47,358 nt of DNA from TMED8 sp038125725 (GTDB lineage: Bacteria > Pseudomonadota > Alphaproteobacteria > Rhodospirillales > Casp-alpha2): positions 1 to 47,358 of the forward strand of contig JAYPEK010000030.1 in the NCBI GenBank assembly GCA_038125725.1, read 5' to 3'. Positions 18,799-26,280 of this stretch are shown here, one piece after another. The first letter of the stretch is position 1, and the number at the start of each line of letters is the position of its first letter. The notes beneath the pieces were generated by a model, which saw only the letters and a list, made by a program, of their open reading frames with translations, did not search any database and was not told where the DNA came from. The position numbers and the translations under genes are program-made.

Positions 18799-20018
18799 AC
18801 GATCCCATCAAAGACGACGACCGGGCCCTTTCGGGCATCCGCGTCCTCGACATGACCTCCATCGTCGTCGGGCCGACGGCGACGCTGCGCCTCGCCGACC
18901 AGGGCGCCGAGGTGATCAAGATCGAACCGCCGTCCGGCGATGCGCTGCGCCAACTGGGCGGGCCATCGCCGTCGGGGCGGCTTTCCGGCAAATACATGCA
19001 CTTCAACCGCTGGAAGCGCTCCGTCTGCCTGGATGTGAAAAACCCGGACGCGCGGGCGGCACTCGACAAGATCCTCGCCGATTGCGACGTCTTCGTCTCC
19101 AACATGCGCCCGGAGGCCTTGGCGCGCCTGGGCCTCGATCCGGAAAGCTGCCACAAGCTCAATCCGGCGCTGATCCACTGCACCATCACCGGCTTCGGCC
19201 CGGACGGCCCCTATCGCGGCCGCCCCGCCTACGACACCGTGGTGCAGGGTGTTTCGGGTGTCGCCGGCCTGTTCGAGCGCCGCGAGGGCATGCCCAGATA
19301 CGCGCCGCTGTTGCTCTGCGACCACACGGTGGGCGAGATCACCGCCGGCGCCATCGCCATGGCGCTGTTCAAGCGCAGCCGTGACGGCAAGGGTGCGGCC
19401 ATCGAGGTGCCGATGTTCGAAACCATGGCCGCCTTCGTCATGCAGGAACACCTGGGCCCAACCAGCTTCGAGCCGGCATTGGGGCCGGCGGGCGACGCGC
19501 GCGTGCTCGATCCCAACAACCTGCCGGTGCGCACTTCGGACGGCTGGCTCAGCATTTCCGCCAACAACGACGCCCAGGCGGCGGGCTTCCTGCGCGCCGT
19601 GGGCAAGCCGGAACTGATCGACGATCCGCGTTTCTGCTCCATCGCCGCGCGCTTCAAGCACGCCACGGAATGGTTCGACCTGCGCGCCAATTCCTTGACC
19701 GAAAACACCTCCGCCCATTGGCTGGAGGCGCTCGCCGCCGAGGACGTGCCGGCGATGACCTGCCATACGCTGGAGACGCTCCCCGACGACCCGCATATCC
19801 GCGAGGTCGGACTCACCGCCCAGGTGGAGCATCCGACGGAAGGCACCGTCACCACCATCCGCCCGACCATCCTGGTGGAAGGCGAGAAGCTGCCCACCGG
19901 ACACCCGGCGCAACCCTTGGGTTGGGATACCCGCGACGTACTTGCCCAACACGGCCTCACGGCGGATGAGATCGAGGCGCTGGTTACCGCCGGTGGCGCC
20001 GTGGACGGACGCGCCTAG
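18795..20018 (+). CDS. Family III CoA-transferase (CaiB/BaiF)
   Basis: A 407-residue class III CoA-transferase. It shows LSGIRVLDMTSIVVGPTAT at the N-terminus, GAEVIKIEPPSGD (38-49), KRSVCLDVKNPDAR, the likely catalytic Asp147 in RPAYDTVVQGVSG, DHTVGEITAGAIAMALFKR, and DNNP-like LDPNNLPVRTSDGWL. These enzymes move CoA between carboxylic acids through an enzyme-bound anhydride. The ATGA overlap with the hydratase gene makes co-translation likely: CoA transfer, hydration and NAD(P)-dependent oxidation would form a short degradative sequence. Substrate not determinable; mesaconate/citramalate-type acids are a reasonable guess. Confidence 0.9.
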   Translation: MNDPIKDDDRALSGIRVLDMTSIVVGPTATLRLADQGAEVIKIEPPSGDALRQLGGPSPSGRLSGKYMHFNRWKRSVCLDVKNPDARAALDKILADCDVFVSNMRPEALARLGLDPESCHKLNPALIHCTITGFGPDGPYRGRPAYDTVVQGVSGVAGLFERREGMPRYAPLLLCDHTVGEITAGAIAMALFKRSRDGKGAAIEVPMFETMAAFVMQEHLGPTSFEPALGPAGDARVLDPNNLPVRTSDGWLSISANNDAQAAGFLRAVGKPELIDDPRFCSIAARFKHATEWFDLRANSLTENTSAHWLEALAAEDVPAMTCHTLETLPDDPHIREVGLTAQVEHPTEGTVTTIRPTILVEGEKLPTGHPAQPLGWDTRDVLAQHGLTADEIEALVTAGGAVDGRA

Positions 20019-20025
20019 GCCCCAG

Positions 20026-20547
20026 CTAAACGTCCTGGCCGCGCGGGTTGAAGATGCGCGGCGGAATGCGGGGCGGCTTCATCGGCATCCGCGCCGGCGG
20101 TATGATCTCGATATTCAGTTCGCCCAAGGGATCGCCGTCGGGGCGGCGCTGGAACGGGTTTTTCAGCTTGATGCGCGAGTTGTTGATGGTGGCGTTGGTC
20201 ATGTCCTGCTCAAGCTGCTCCGCCATCTTCAGGTTCCAGGGAAAGGCGTAGTAGCGGGGTTCGGTGGTGCCATCGAACAAGAGCCACATGTAGATGGCCT
20301 CGCCCTCGCTGAGACTGACGCCAAGAATTTCCGCCTCCTCCACGTCACGCTCGAACCATTCGAAAGTCTTGGGCTTCGGCTTGGAAAGGAACTCCACTAA
20401 CTGCACGTAAGAAACCGGGATCGCCAGTGCCGCCACCAGCACCGCCGACAACCGGACGGCGGACCTCCTGGGCGCCCAGATCGCCAGGCTGGCGAGCGCC
20501 GCGATGACGCCGGTGGCGAAGATGAAGACGTAGATCAGTGTATCCAT
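20026..20547 (-). CDS. Membrane protein of unknown function, third gene of the channel operon
   Basis: A 173-residue protein I do not recognise. It has two hydrophobic helices (about residues 3-25 and 33-54), then a soluble part with FEWFERDVEEAEILGVSLSE, EAIYMWLLFDGTTEPRYYAF and a proline-rich, basic C-terminus (IIPPARMPMKPPRIPP). The pattern suggests a membrane-anchored domain. It follows the ExbD-like gene by nine bases and is the last gene of a three-gene operon with a MotA/ExbB-like channel. It could be the partner that couples the channel to its target, but nothing in the sequence proves this. Confidence 0.7.
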   Translation of the reverse strand: MDTLIYVFIFATGVIAALASLAIWAPRRSAVRLSAVLVAALAIPVSYVQLVEFLSKPKPKTFEWFERDVEEAEILGVSLSEGEAIYMWLLFDGTTEPRYYAFPWNLKMAEQLEQDMTNATINNSRIKLKNPFQRRPDGDPLGELNIEIIPPARMPMKPPRIPPRIFNPRGQDV

Positions 20548-20556
20548 GACACTCTC

Positions 20557-21156
20557 CTAGAGGAGGCCGGTAATCAGCGGGTAGCTGAGGGTCGAGACGC
20601 TGCCCTCGACAACGTCGGCGTCGGCATCGAGACGAAAGCGGAACGCCGTCACCTCCTGGTTGGAACGCTCCAGATAGACGGTCGTCTGCAACAGTTGGCG
20701 GGTATCGACGTTCGGTTGCTTGACGCTGACCACCACCTTCACCGGAATCCGCACGCCGGGCTTCAGGTGCCCGTACATGTGAACATTGGCGACGTACTCA
20801 CCCGGCGGAATGCCACGCGAATAGGAAACCTCGTAGTTCTCGTTGGTGGCATCGCCTTCCGCGCCCAGGTCGTCGCGCAGCAAGTTGAACACCCGCCCGC
20901 CCTGGTTCCAGAACCCCACCGGCCCCTCCTTCGGCGCCTTCACCCAGAGGTCCACATCGTAGGGCATGTCGCTCGGCCAGTGCATTTCGACGATGACGTT
21001 GCCGGGCGCCTTGGTGTCCTCGGTCTCTTTCTGCTTCGGGCTGATGTGCGGCAACAGCATGATGACCATGGCGACGAAACCGATCAGCGCCAACAGGATC
21101 ACGTCGCGAAAAACGGTGCCGGTGCTGTCGTCGTCGAGATAATCAAGCTCGTCCAT
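20557..21156 (-). CDS. ExbD/MotB-like one-TM protein with YfaP/DUF2135-like periplasmic domain
   Basis: A 199-residue protein. An acidic N-terminus is followed by one membrane helix (about 16-37) that begins VFRDVILLAL. Asp18 sits where ExbD, TolR and MotB carry the proton-bearing Asp. Beyond the helix comes a beta-rich domain with DVDLWVKAP (67-75), GGRVFNLLRDDLG (86-98) and PPGEYVANVHMYG (117-129). This order resembles the 'D-DLHV-P ... G-Y-V-V' layout of YfaP/DUF2135 domains. ExbD normally has a small periplasmic domain of a different fold. Its start overlaps the end of the upstream channel gene by 14 bp, so they are translated together. Confidence 0.68.
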   Translation of the reverse strand: MDELDYLDDDSTGTVFRDVILLALIGFVAMVIMLLPHISPKQKETEDTKAPGNVIVEMHWPSDMPYDVDLWVKAPKEGPVGFWNQGGRVFNLLRDDLGAEGDATNENYEVSYSRGIPPGEYVANVHMYGHLKPGVRIPVKVVVSVKQPNVDTRQLLQTTVYLERSNQEVTAFRFRLDADADVVEGSVSTLSYPLITGLL

Positions 21157-21769
21157 GGCCGCCGCCCCCTTGCAGCCCCCGTCGCTGGCCCAGTTCCAGC
21201 GTGCCGGTCAGCAAAGACACCGTGCCGGTCGTCAACAGCCGGTGATTGACGATCAGCCAGACGTAGAGGGCGGCGCCGACCAGCGTCGTATTCAGCGCCA
21301 CCGACATGCCGGAAATCAGGTTGGTGATGATGGCGCCGATGCGTTCGGCATCGCTGGCGGCCTCCGGATCGACGCCGGAAAGGGCAATGATGAACCCGAT
21401 CACCGTCCCGATTAAACCTAGGAAAACCAATGAGTTGGCAATCTGCCGAACGATCGAGATGCGGTTGGTGAGGCGCAGCCTGAGCACCCCGGCGGCGACC
21501 TCGTCGGCGGCGTCCAGGTAGCGCCGCGCGTGCGAACCCATCGCCGGGATGCCGGCCTCGACGTCGTTGAGCTCGCGGTTGATGTGCCACAACGCCGCGG
21601 CACAACGGACGAAACCATATAGAAATAGCGCGGCGATGACCCCGCTCAGTTCCACGAGATCGGCCTCCAGCACCGGCTTCAACCAGCCTTGCAGGTAGGC
21701 CGCTCCCAGCAACCCGACGGCGACCAGATTGGTCAACCCGAAACGCGCCAACAATAGGTGTCGATACAT
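21143..21769 (-). CDS. MotA/TolQ/ExbB-like proton channel protein
   Basis: A 208-residue inner-membrane protein. The start at 21769 is set by GGGAGG upstream; a longer form from 21832 has no site. It has hydrophobic segments near 10-27, 38-58, 112-131 and 154-175. The last two hold the family signature, LGLIGTVIGFIIALSG (117-132) and GMSVALNTTLVGAALYV (154-170), which line the ion path in MotA/ExbB/TolQ pentamers. It lacks any flagellar or Tol-Pal neighbours. Its partner is the overlapping ExbD-like gene. It should form a proton- or ion-driven stator-like complex, target unknown. Confidence 0.82.
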   Translation of the reverse strand: MYRHLLLARFGLTNLVAVGLLGAAYLQGWLKPVLEADLVELSGVIAALFLYGFVRCAAALWHINRELNDVEAGIPAMGSHARRYLDAADEVAAGVLRLRLTNRISIVRQIANSLVFLGLIGTVIGFIIALSGVDPEAASDAERIGAIITNLISGMSVALNTTLVGAALYVWLIVNHRLLTTGTVSLLTGTLELGQRRGLQGGGGHGRA

Positions 21770-21913
21770 GGATAGCTCCCCTCCCGACCGGTTGCGATCA
21801 TAGCGCAAGCCGTGAGCCCAAGGGAATTGCACGCGCTCGCCAACACGGGAATTTGACCGTGGCCTGGGCGCAGCGAGGTGCTACCTTGCGGCCATGATTT
21901 CAGGGAGTTTCTC

Positions 21914-23269
21914 ATGACACCGGGGGCACGGCTGCAGGCAGCGGCGGAACTGCTGGGCGCGGTCTGGGGCGGCACCACGCCACCGGACGTGCTGATGGAC
22001 GACTATTTCCGCCAGCGGCGTTACGCCGGCTCCTCCGACCGCCGCGCCATCCAGGAACGGGTCTATGGCGTCCTGCGTCGCCGGTCGCGGCTTTCGTGGT
22101 GGGTCGAACGCACCGGCATCGATCTTGGCAGCAGTGGCGAGGCGCCCGAACCGCGCGCGCTCCTGATCGCCGCGCTGACGCTGGAGGACCACACCTCGCC
22201 GGACGAGGTCGCCGGGCTGTTCTCGGGCGGGCGCCATTGCCCGGAGGCCTTGAGCGACGCGGAGGCGGCTCTGGCGGACTCGCTCTACGGCCGACCGCTG
22301 AACCACGCGGAAATGCCGCCCGACGTCGCCTATGAATTCCCCGCCTGGATGACCGACGCCTTCACGCAGCTCTGGGGCGGGCGGCTGGTCGAGGAATTGG
22401 CGGCGTTGAACGAGACCGCGCCGGTGGATCTGCGGGTCAATACGCTCCGGACCACCCGCGAAGAGGCCAAACGCGCCCTCTCCGCGGCCTTCGTCGATAC
22501 CGCCGAGACGCCTTTTTCGCCGCTCGGGCTTCGTGTCGAGGGCCGGCCCCGGCTCGGCGGCACGGAAGCCTTCAAGCAGGGCCTTGTCGAGATCCAAGAC
22601 GAAGGCTCGCAACTGCTGGCGCTGCTGACAGATGCGCGGCCCGGCATGACAGTGATCGATTTCTGCGCCGGCGCTGGCGGAAAGACCCTGGCGCTGGCCG
22701 CCTCCATGTGCCGCGACGGGCGCGTGGCCGGCAAGTTGATCGCCTGCGATATCTCGCGCATGCGCCTCGACCGGTTGCGTCCGCGTCTGAAACGCGCCGG
22801 CGCGCACCAGGTGAAATGCCGCGTCATCGCCGCCCAGGACGACAACTGGGTGTCGGAACAGGCGGGACGTGCCGACCGGGTGCTGGTCGACGTGCCCTGC
22901 ACCGGCACCGGCACCTGGCGGCGCGACCCCAACGCCAAATGGCGTTTCACGCCGACCGACCTGGACGACCTGATCGAACGCCAGCGCCGTATTCTCACCG
23001 ACGCCGAGGCCATGGTGCGGCCGGGCGGACGGCTGATTTATGCTACCTGCTCGCTCCTGCAACAGGAAAACGAGCGGCAAATGGCCTGGTTCCTGGAGCA
23101 CTTTCCGCGTTTCCAGGCGCTGCCGATCGATCGCGTCTGGTCGGAAACCGTCGGCGGCGCGCCACCACCGACCGGGCCGGGTTTGCGGCTGACACCGGCT
23201 TCTACGGGAACAGATGGATTTTTTTGCTCGGTTTTGGAAGTATCCGTTTCACCATGCAAAACTATCTAA
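21914..23269 (+). CDS. rsmB: RsmB/NOP2/Sun-family RNA cytosine-C5 methyltransferase
   Basis: A 451-residue SAM-dependent methyltransferase. The N-terminal part (about 1-130) is the helical RNA-binding region. The catalytic domain shows IDFCAGAGGKTLALA (248-262) for SAM, DVPCTGTGTWRRDP with Cys329, and YATCSLLQQEN with Cys379, the two cysteines used by m5C enzymes. In E. coli RsmB modifies C967 of 16S rRNA. Alphaproteobacteria have several paralogues, so the exact target is uncertain. The start at 21914 is supported by AGGGAG upstream. Confidence 0.88.
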   Translation: MTPGARLQAAAELLGAVWGGTTPPDVLMDDYFRQRRYAGSSDRRAIQERVYGVLRRRSRLSWWVERTGIDLGSSGEAPEPRALLIAALTLEDHTSPDEVAGLFSGGRHCPEALSDAEAALADSLYGRPLNHAEMPPDVAYEFPAWMTDAFTQLWGGRLVEELAALNETAPVDLRVNTLRTTREEAKRALSAAFVDTAETPFSPLGLRVEGRPRLGGTEAFKQGLVEIQDEGSQLLALLTDARPGMTVIDFCAGAGGKTLALAASMCRDGRVAGKLIACDISRMRLDRLRPRLKRAGAHQVKCRVIAAQDDNWVSEQAGRADRVLVDVPCTGTGTWRRDPNAKWRFTPTDLDDLIERQRRILTDAEAMVRPGGRLIYATCSLLQQENERQMAWFLEHFPRFQALPIDRVWSETVGGAPPPTGPGLRLTPASTGTDGFFCSVLEVSVSPCKTI

Positions 23270-23273
23270 GTCC

Positions 23274-23302
23274 TTGCAAAATTTAAACCTTTGCTGTAGG
23301 AT
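23274..23302 (+). promoter_or_regulatory. Sigma-70-type promoter of the zinc-ribbon gene
   Basis: TTGCAA and TAGGAT are separated by exactly 17 bases, starting five bases after the rsmB stop. Transcription would begin near 23309 and give a leader of about 120 bases before the small zinc-ribbon gene. Confidence 0.55.
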
Positions 23303-23315
23303 ACAAGCCGTACAC

Positions 23316-23426
23316 GATGACATTTCGAAAACGGGGGTGCGGCAGTTCGGATGAAAACCGGCGCCGCAGGAGAAGGTTTTTCGCTAATGTCATTGAGATC
23401 AAAATGGAAATGACATCCGGGAGGGA
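23316..23426 (+). other. Leader RNA with two mutually exclusive pairings next to the ribosome-binding site
   Basis: AATGTCATT at 23386-23394 can pair perfectly over eight bases with ATGACATT at 23317-23324, or with AATGACAT at 23409-23416. The second pairing ends two bases before the GGGAGGG ribosome-binding site. A further GCGGC/GCCGC pair lies inside the long-range loop. This looks like a leader able to switch between two folds. It is a prediction from complementarity only. Confidence 0.4.
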
Positions 23427-23430
23427 ATGA

Positions 23431-23601
23431 ATGTCGTCCAGAAGTAACAATAAGAAACCGGAACCGGACCAACCGCCGATCCGCAAAGAGCGCAGTTGCC
23501 TCATGTGCGGTAAGCTATTTACGTCCAGCCATATCGGTGAACGCGTCTGCACCAACTGCAAGAGCACTGCCGCCTGGCGCGAGGGCAGCTTCGCGGCCTA
23601 G
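23431..23601 (+). CDS. Small zinc-ribbon protein, 56 residues
   Basis: A short gene from ATG to TAG with GGGAGGGA five bases upstream. The protein begins with a polar, lysine/proline-rich tail (residues 1-21). It then has CLMCG (Cys23, Cys26) and CTNC (Cys40, Cys43), two CxxC knuckles spaced 13 residues apart, as in a single zinc ribbon. Similar small double-CxxC proteins of unknown function occur in alphaproteobacteria. It has its own promoter and a long structured leader, so it appears independently regulated. A nucleic-acid-binding or RNA-polymerase-associated role is possible but unproven. Confidence 0.75.
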   Translation: MSSRSNNKKPEPDQPPIRKERSCLMCGKLFTSSHIGERVCTNCKSTAAWREGSFAA

Positions 23602-23840
23602 CATTCCCGGTTTTTGATATGCGGCGCCGGCCACTGGCGATCCCGACGGTTTCCGATCCTACAATCGGACAGGGTGTCTTCAGCGGCTGGCGCCGTTTTC
23701 ATTTGCAACGCCCCTTCCCCGTTTACCTGTTGGCAAGATTTCCCCCGATACGCTGTTGTGATCGCCGTCACTGACGTGCTTGCGCTCTCGGCCCAATGTG
23801 GCGATGGGCCAGAATGGCCAAGCACGGAAGGAGAAACGAC

Positions 23841-23903
23841 CATGTATGCGATCGAGCCCAGGAGCGCAGATCATCCGCTGAACGGTCCGCACCCGACGGA
23901 CTG
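23841..23903 (+). CDS. Possible 20-residue peptide gene
   Basis: ATG to TGA, 20 codons, with a strong AAGGAG site 9 bases upstream and a rho-independent terminator 15 bases downstream. The peptide (MYAIEPRSADH...) is polar, with no membrane segment, and I do not recognise it. The good ribosome-binding site is the main evidence; an sRNA containing a chance ORF is the alternative. Confidence 0.35.
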
Positions 23904-23917
23904 ACGAATTCCAGAAA

Positions 23918-23955
23918 GGCCCGCGTCCCGATCCGGCACGCGGGCCTGTCATTTT
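23918..23955 (+). terminator. Rho-independent terminator
   Basis: A perfect nine-base stem GGCCCGCGT / ACGCGGGCC with an 11-base loop is followed by TGTCATTTT. It lies right after the 20-codon ORF and before the alpha/beta hydrolase gene. Confidence 0.7.
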
Positions 23956-23997
23956 CGGCAGCGCTTTCGCGTTGCAATTTTGGCCGCGGCACCGACA

Positions 23998-24921
23998 ATG
24001 GCCGCCGCCATGACTTCGCACATCCCCCTCGCCTTCGACATCGACTGGAACGCCGACCCGCATGCCGTGGTCGCCGCCGTGGCCGACCATGGTGAACGCC
24101 TGGAGACGCCCTGTGGCGACGGCACCATGGTCTGGCACCGCTGGAGCGGACCAACAGACAAACCGCCGCTGGTGCTTTTGCACGGCGGCTGGGGATCGTG
24201 GACCCATTGGATCAAGGCGATACCGGCGCTGGCCGCACGGACCACGGTGCTCGCCGGCGACATCCCGGGGATGGGCGATTCCGCCGCCATCGGTCGCCCC
24301 CTCACCATCGACCCGCTGGTACCGGTGATCGCCGCCGGCATCGATGAACTGCTGGGCTCTGAGGCGCCCTTCGATATCGCCGGGTTTTCGTTCGGCGGTG
24401 TCGCCAGTGCCCATACCGCGGCGCATTTCGCCGAACGCTGCCGCAGTTTCACCGCCGTCGGCGCCGCCGGTTTCGGACCGTTGCACTACATCGTCCAGGG
24501 CATCCAGGTGCCGGACCCGCGCCTGGCGGATGCCGAGATCGACGCCGTCCACCGCAACAACCTGAGGCTCCTGATGTTGGCGCACACGGCCTCCATCGAC
24601 CCGTTGGCCGTGCACATCCATCGCGCCAATATCGAGCGCGGGCGGCTGCGCAGCCGGCGCATTTCCGTCAGCGACGCGCTGATCCAAGCCCTGCCCCGCA
24701 TCCAGGCCCGTATCGGCGGCATCTGGGGCAATCTCGACATCACCGGCGGCGGCATCGAGGACATCCACGAACGGCGCGACCTGTTCCGCGCAAGGCAGCC
24801 CGACTGCCTGTTCGACATCATCCCCGACGCCGGCCATTGGGTGATGTATGAGGCGCCGGAAAAATTCGTTGCAACCTTTCTCCAACATCTCGGAAACTAC
24901 GACGAAGAAATTTCCGGTTGA
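23998..24921 (+). CDS. Alpha/beta hydrolase
   Basis: About 307 residues (ATG at 23998; another ATG at 24010 is equally possible, and neither has a clear ribosome-binding site). The fold is evident: VLLHGGWGSWTHW oxyanion loop, the nucleophile elbow GFSFGGVASA, and the catalytic His in PDAGHWVMYEAPEKF near the C-terminus. The region around IWGNLD likely holds the acid residue. No signal peptide, so cytoplasmic. It resembles general esterases and epoxide/C-C-bond hydrolases. The substrate is unknown. The next gene starts 11 bases after its stop. Confidence 0.82.
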   Translation: MAAAMTSHIPLAFDIDWNADPHAVVAAVADHGERLETPCGDGTMVWHRWSGPTDKPPLVLLHGGWGSWTHWIKAIPALAARTTVLAGDIPGMGDSAAIGRPLTIDPLVPVIAAGIDELLGSEAPFDIAGFSFGGVASAHTAAHFAERCRSFTAVGAAGFGPLHYIVQGIQVPDPRLADAEIDAVHRNNLRLLMLAHTASIDPLAVHIHRANIERGRLRSRRISVSDALIQALPRIQARIGGIWGNLDITGGGIEDIHERRDLFRARQPDCLFDIIPDAGHWVMYEAPEKFVATFLQHLGNYDEEISG

Positions 24922-24932
24922 GGGGAACTGGC

Positions 24933-26279
24933 ATGAGCAGAAAGATCACCATCATCGCCACCGGTACCGTGGCGCTCGCCTTGGCGCTCGCCTTGGCGCT
25001 CGCCGCCGGCAGCCCGGCTATGGCCCACGGCGTCAAGCCGACAGCCGGATCGGCGCCCAAGGTGAAGAAGGCCGAAATCTTCAATCCCTGGTCGTTCTTG
25101 CTTCATCCGGCGGAGGCGGCGGCGCGCATTTCCATCGATACCGGGAGCGGCTACCGCTACGTCCGCGCCGACGGCATCCCCGACCACCAGCCGGGGCAAT
25201 TCCCCAACCGAGGCAACCCGCATTCCATCAAGCAACAGAATTACGATTTCCGCGTGCCGGTGCATCCTGCGAAAACCGGCCGCATTACCCAACTCGGCCA
25301 CCAGAACTTCGGCATCGCCTTAAATGGCGTTCCCTTCGATCCGCTGACGGCGGAATACTGGAACCGCGACCGCTCATCGGGGTGGAACGTGGAAGCCATG
25401 TCCGGCGCCATGGACTTGGGCCTGGATCAGCACAACGCCCACGTCCAACCGAATGGCGCCTACCACTATCATGCGCTGCCGACCGGCCTGATCGATCAGT
25501 TCCCGTTCCGCGAAAAGCCGGCGCTGATCGGCTACGCCGCCGACGGCTTCCCCATCTACGGCCCCTACGGCTATCGCGACCCGGCCAACGCCGGAAGCCC
25601 GGTGGTGCAATTGCACGCGAGCTACCGCGTCAAGTCCGGCAACCGCCCCTCCGGTCCCGGCGGCCGCTACGACGGCACCTACGTGCAGGACTACGAACAT
25701 GCACCGGGCACGGGCGATCTCGATGCCTGCAACGGGCGCGAGGGCGTGACGCCGGAGTTTCCCGGCGGCACCTACCATTATGTCATCACGGCGGAGTTTC
25801 CGTTCATCCCGCGCTGCTGGGTCGGCACCCCCGACGGCACCTTTGCGTTGCGTGGTCCCGGCGGTGCCGGCGGCGGTCCCGGGGCGGGACCCGGCGGTAG
25901 CGGTCTACCGCACGAAATGGGCCCTCCCGGCGGCGGCGCTCCCGGCATGACGCGGCCTTCGAACATGGGACCACCTTCAGGTGGAAGCATGGGCGGCGGT
26001 TTCGGGCGCCCCGGTTTTGGTCCGCAAGGCGGTATGGGGCAAGGCGGCGGCTTTGGCGGCCCACAAGGCGGCCGCATGGGTGGAGGTCCCGGTGGAGGTC
26101 CCGGTGGAGGTATGGGCGGCCCGCCGGATTTGAACGCCGCGGCGGAGCGCTTGGGGATTTCCGTGCAGGAATTGCATCAGGCGCTCGGCCCACCGCCGCC
26201 CGATTTCGACAGCGCGGCCAAGCGCCTCGGTATCTCCAGGGATAAGCTGTTCCAGGCGCTGCACCCGGGACGTCAATAA
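24933..26279 (+). CDS. Secreted YHYH domain protein with Gly-rich linker
   Basis: A 448-residue exported protein. The signal peptide (about 1-32) contains an alternating Leu-Ala run encoded by a 12-bp tandem repeat and ends in AMA. The YHYH domain (about 75-300) includes the name motif at 177-180 (GAYHYHALPTG), GYAADGFPIYGPYGY, and GTYHYVITAEFPFIPRCW. Next comes a long Gly/Pro/Met-rich linker. Two copies of a short helical repeat close the protein (AAERLGISVQELHQAL and AAKRLGISRDKLFQAL). YHYH proteins are of unknown biochemical function and are often found near copper or redox proteins. ATG 24933 follows GAGGGG at a good distance. Confidence 0.82.
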   Translation: MSRKITIIATGTVALALALALALAAGSPAMAHGVKPTAGSAPKVKKAEIFNPWSFLLHPAEAAARISIDTGSGYRYVRADGIPDHQPGQFPNRGNPHSIKQQNYDFRVPVHPAKTGRITQLGHQNFGIALNGVPFDPLTAEYWNRDRSSGWNVEAMSGAMDLGLDQHNAHVQPNGAYHYHALPTGLIDQFPFREKPALIGYAADGFPIYGPYGYRDPANAGSPVVQLHASYRVKSGNRPSGPGGRYDGTYVQDYEHAPGTGDLDACNGREGVTPEFPGGTYHYVITAEFPFIPRCWVGTPDGTFALRGPGGAGGGPGAGPGGSGLPHEMGPPGGGAPGMTRPSNMGPPSGGSMGGGFGRPGFGPQGGMGQGGGFGGPQGGRMGGGPGGGPGGGMGGPPDLNAAAERLGISVQELHQALGPPPPDFDSAAKRLGISRDKLFQALHPGRQ

Positions 26280-26280
26280 A

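Larger units (their letters stand above)
23602..23997 (+). other. Gene-poor stretch with possible 20-codon ORF and hairpins
   Basis: No convincing full-size gene is present here. Visible items are perfect hairpins TCCGAT/ATCGGA (around 23660) and GGCCCA/TGGGCC (23790-23810), a short ORF from ATG 23841 to TGA 23903 encoding 20 residues (starting MYAIEPRSADH) preceded by GGAAGGAGAAA, and a terminator just beyond. The combination fits either a small peptide gene or a small structured RNA. Confidence 0.35.

Noticed and set aside
18576..19952. Antisense open frame over the CoA-transferase gene
   Set aside because: No recognisable domain and complete overlap with a clear CaiB-family enzyme on the other strand.
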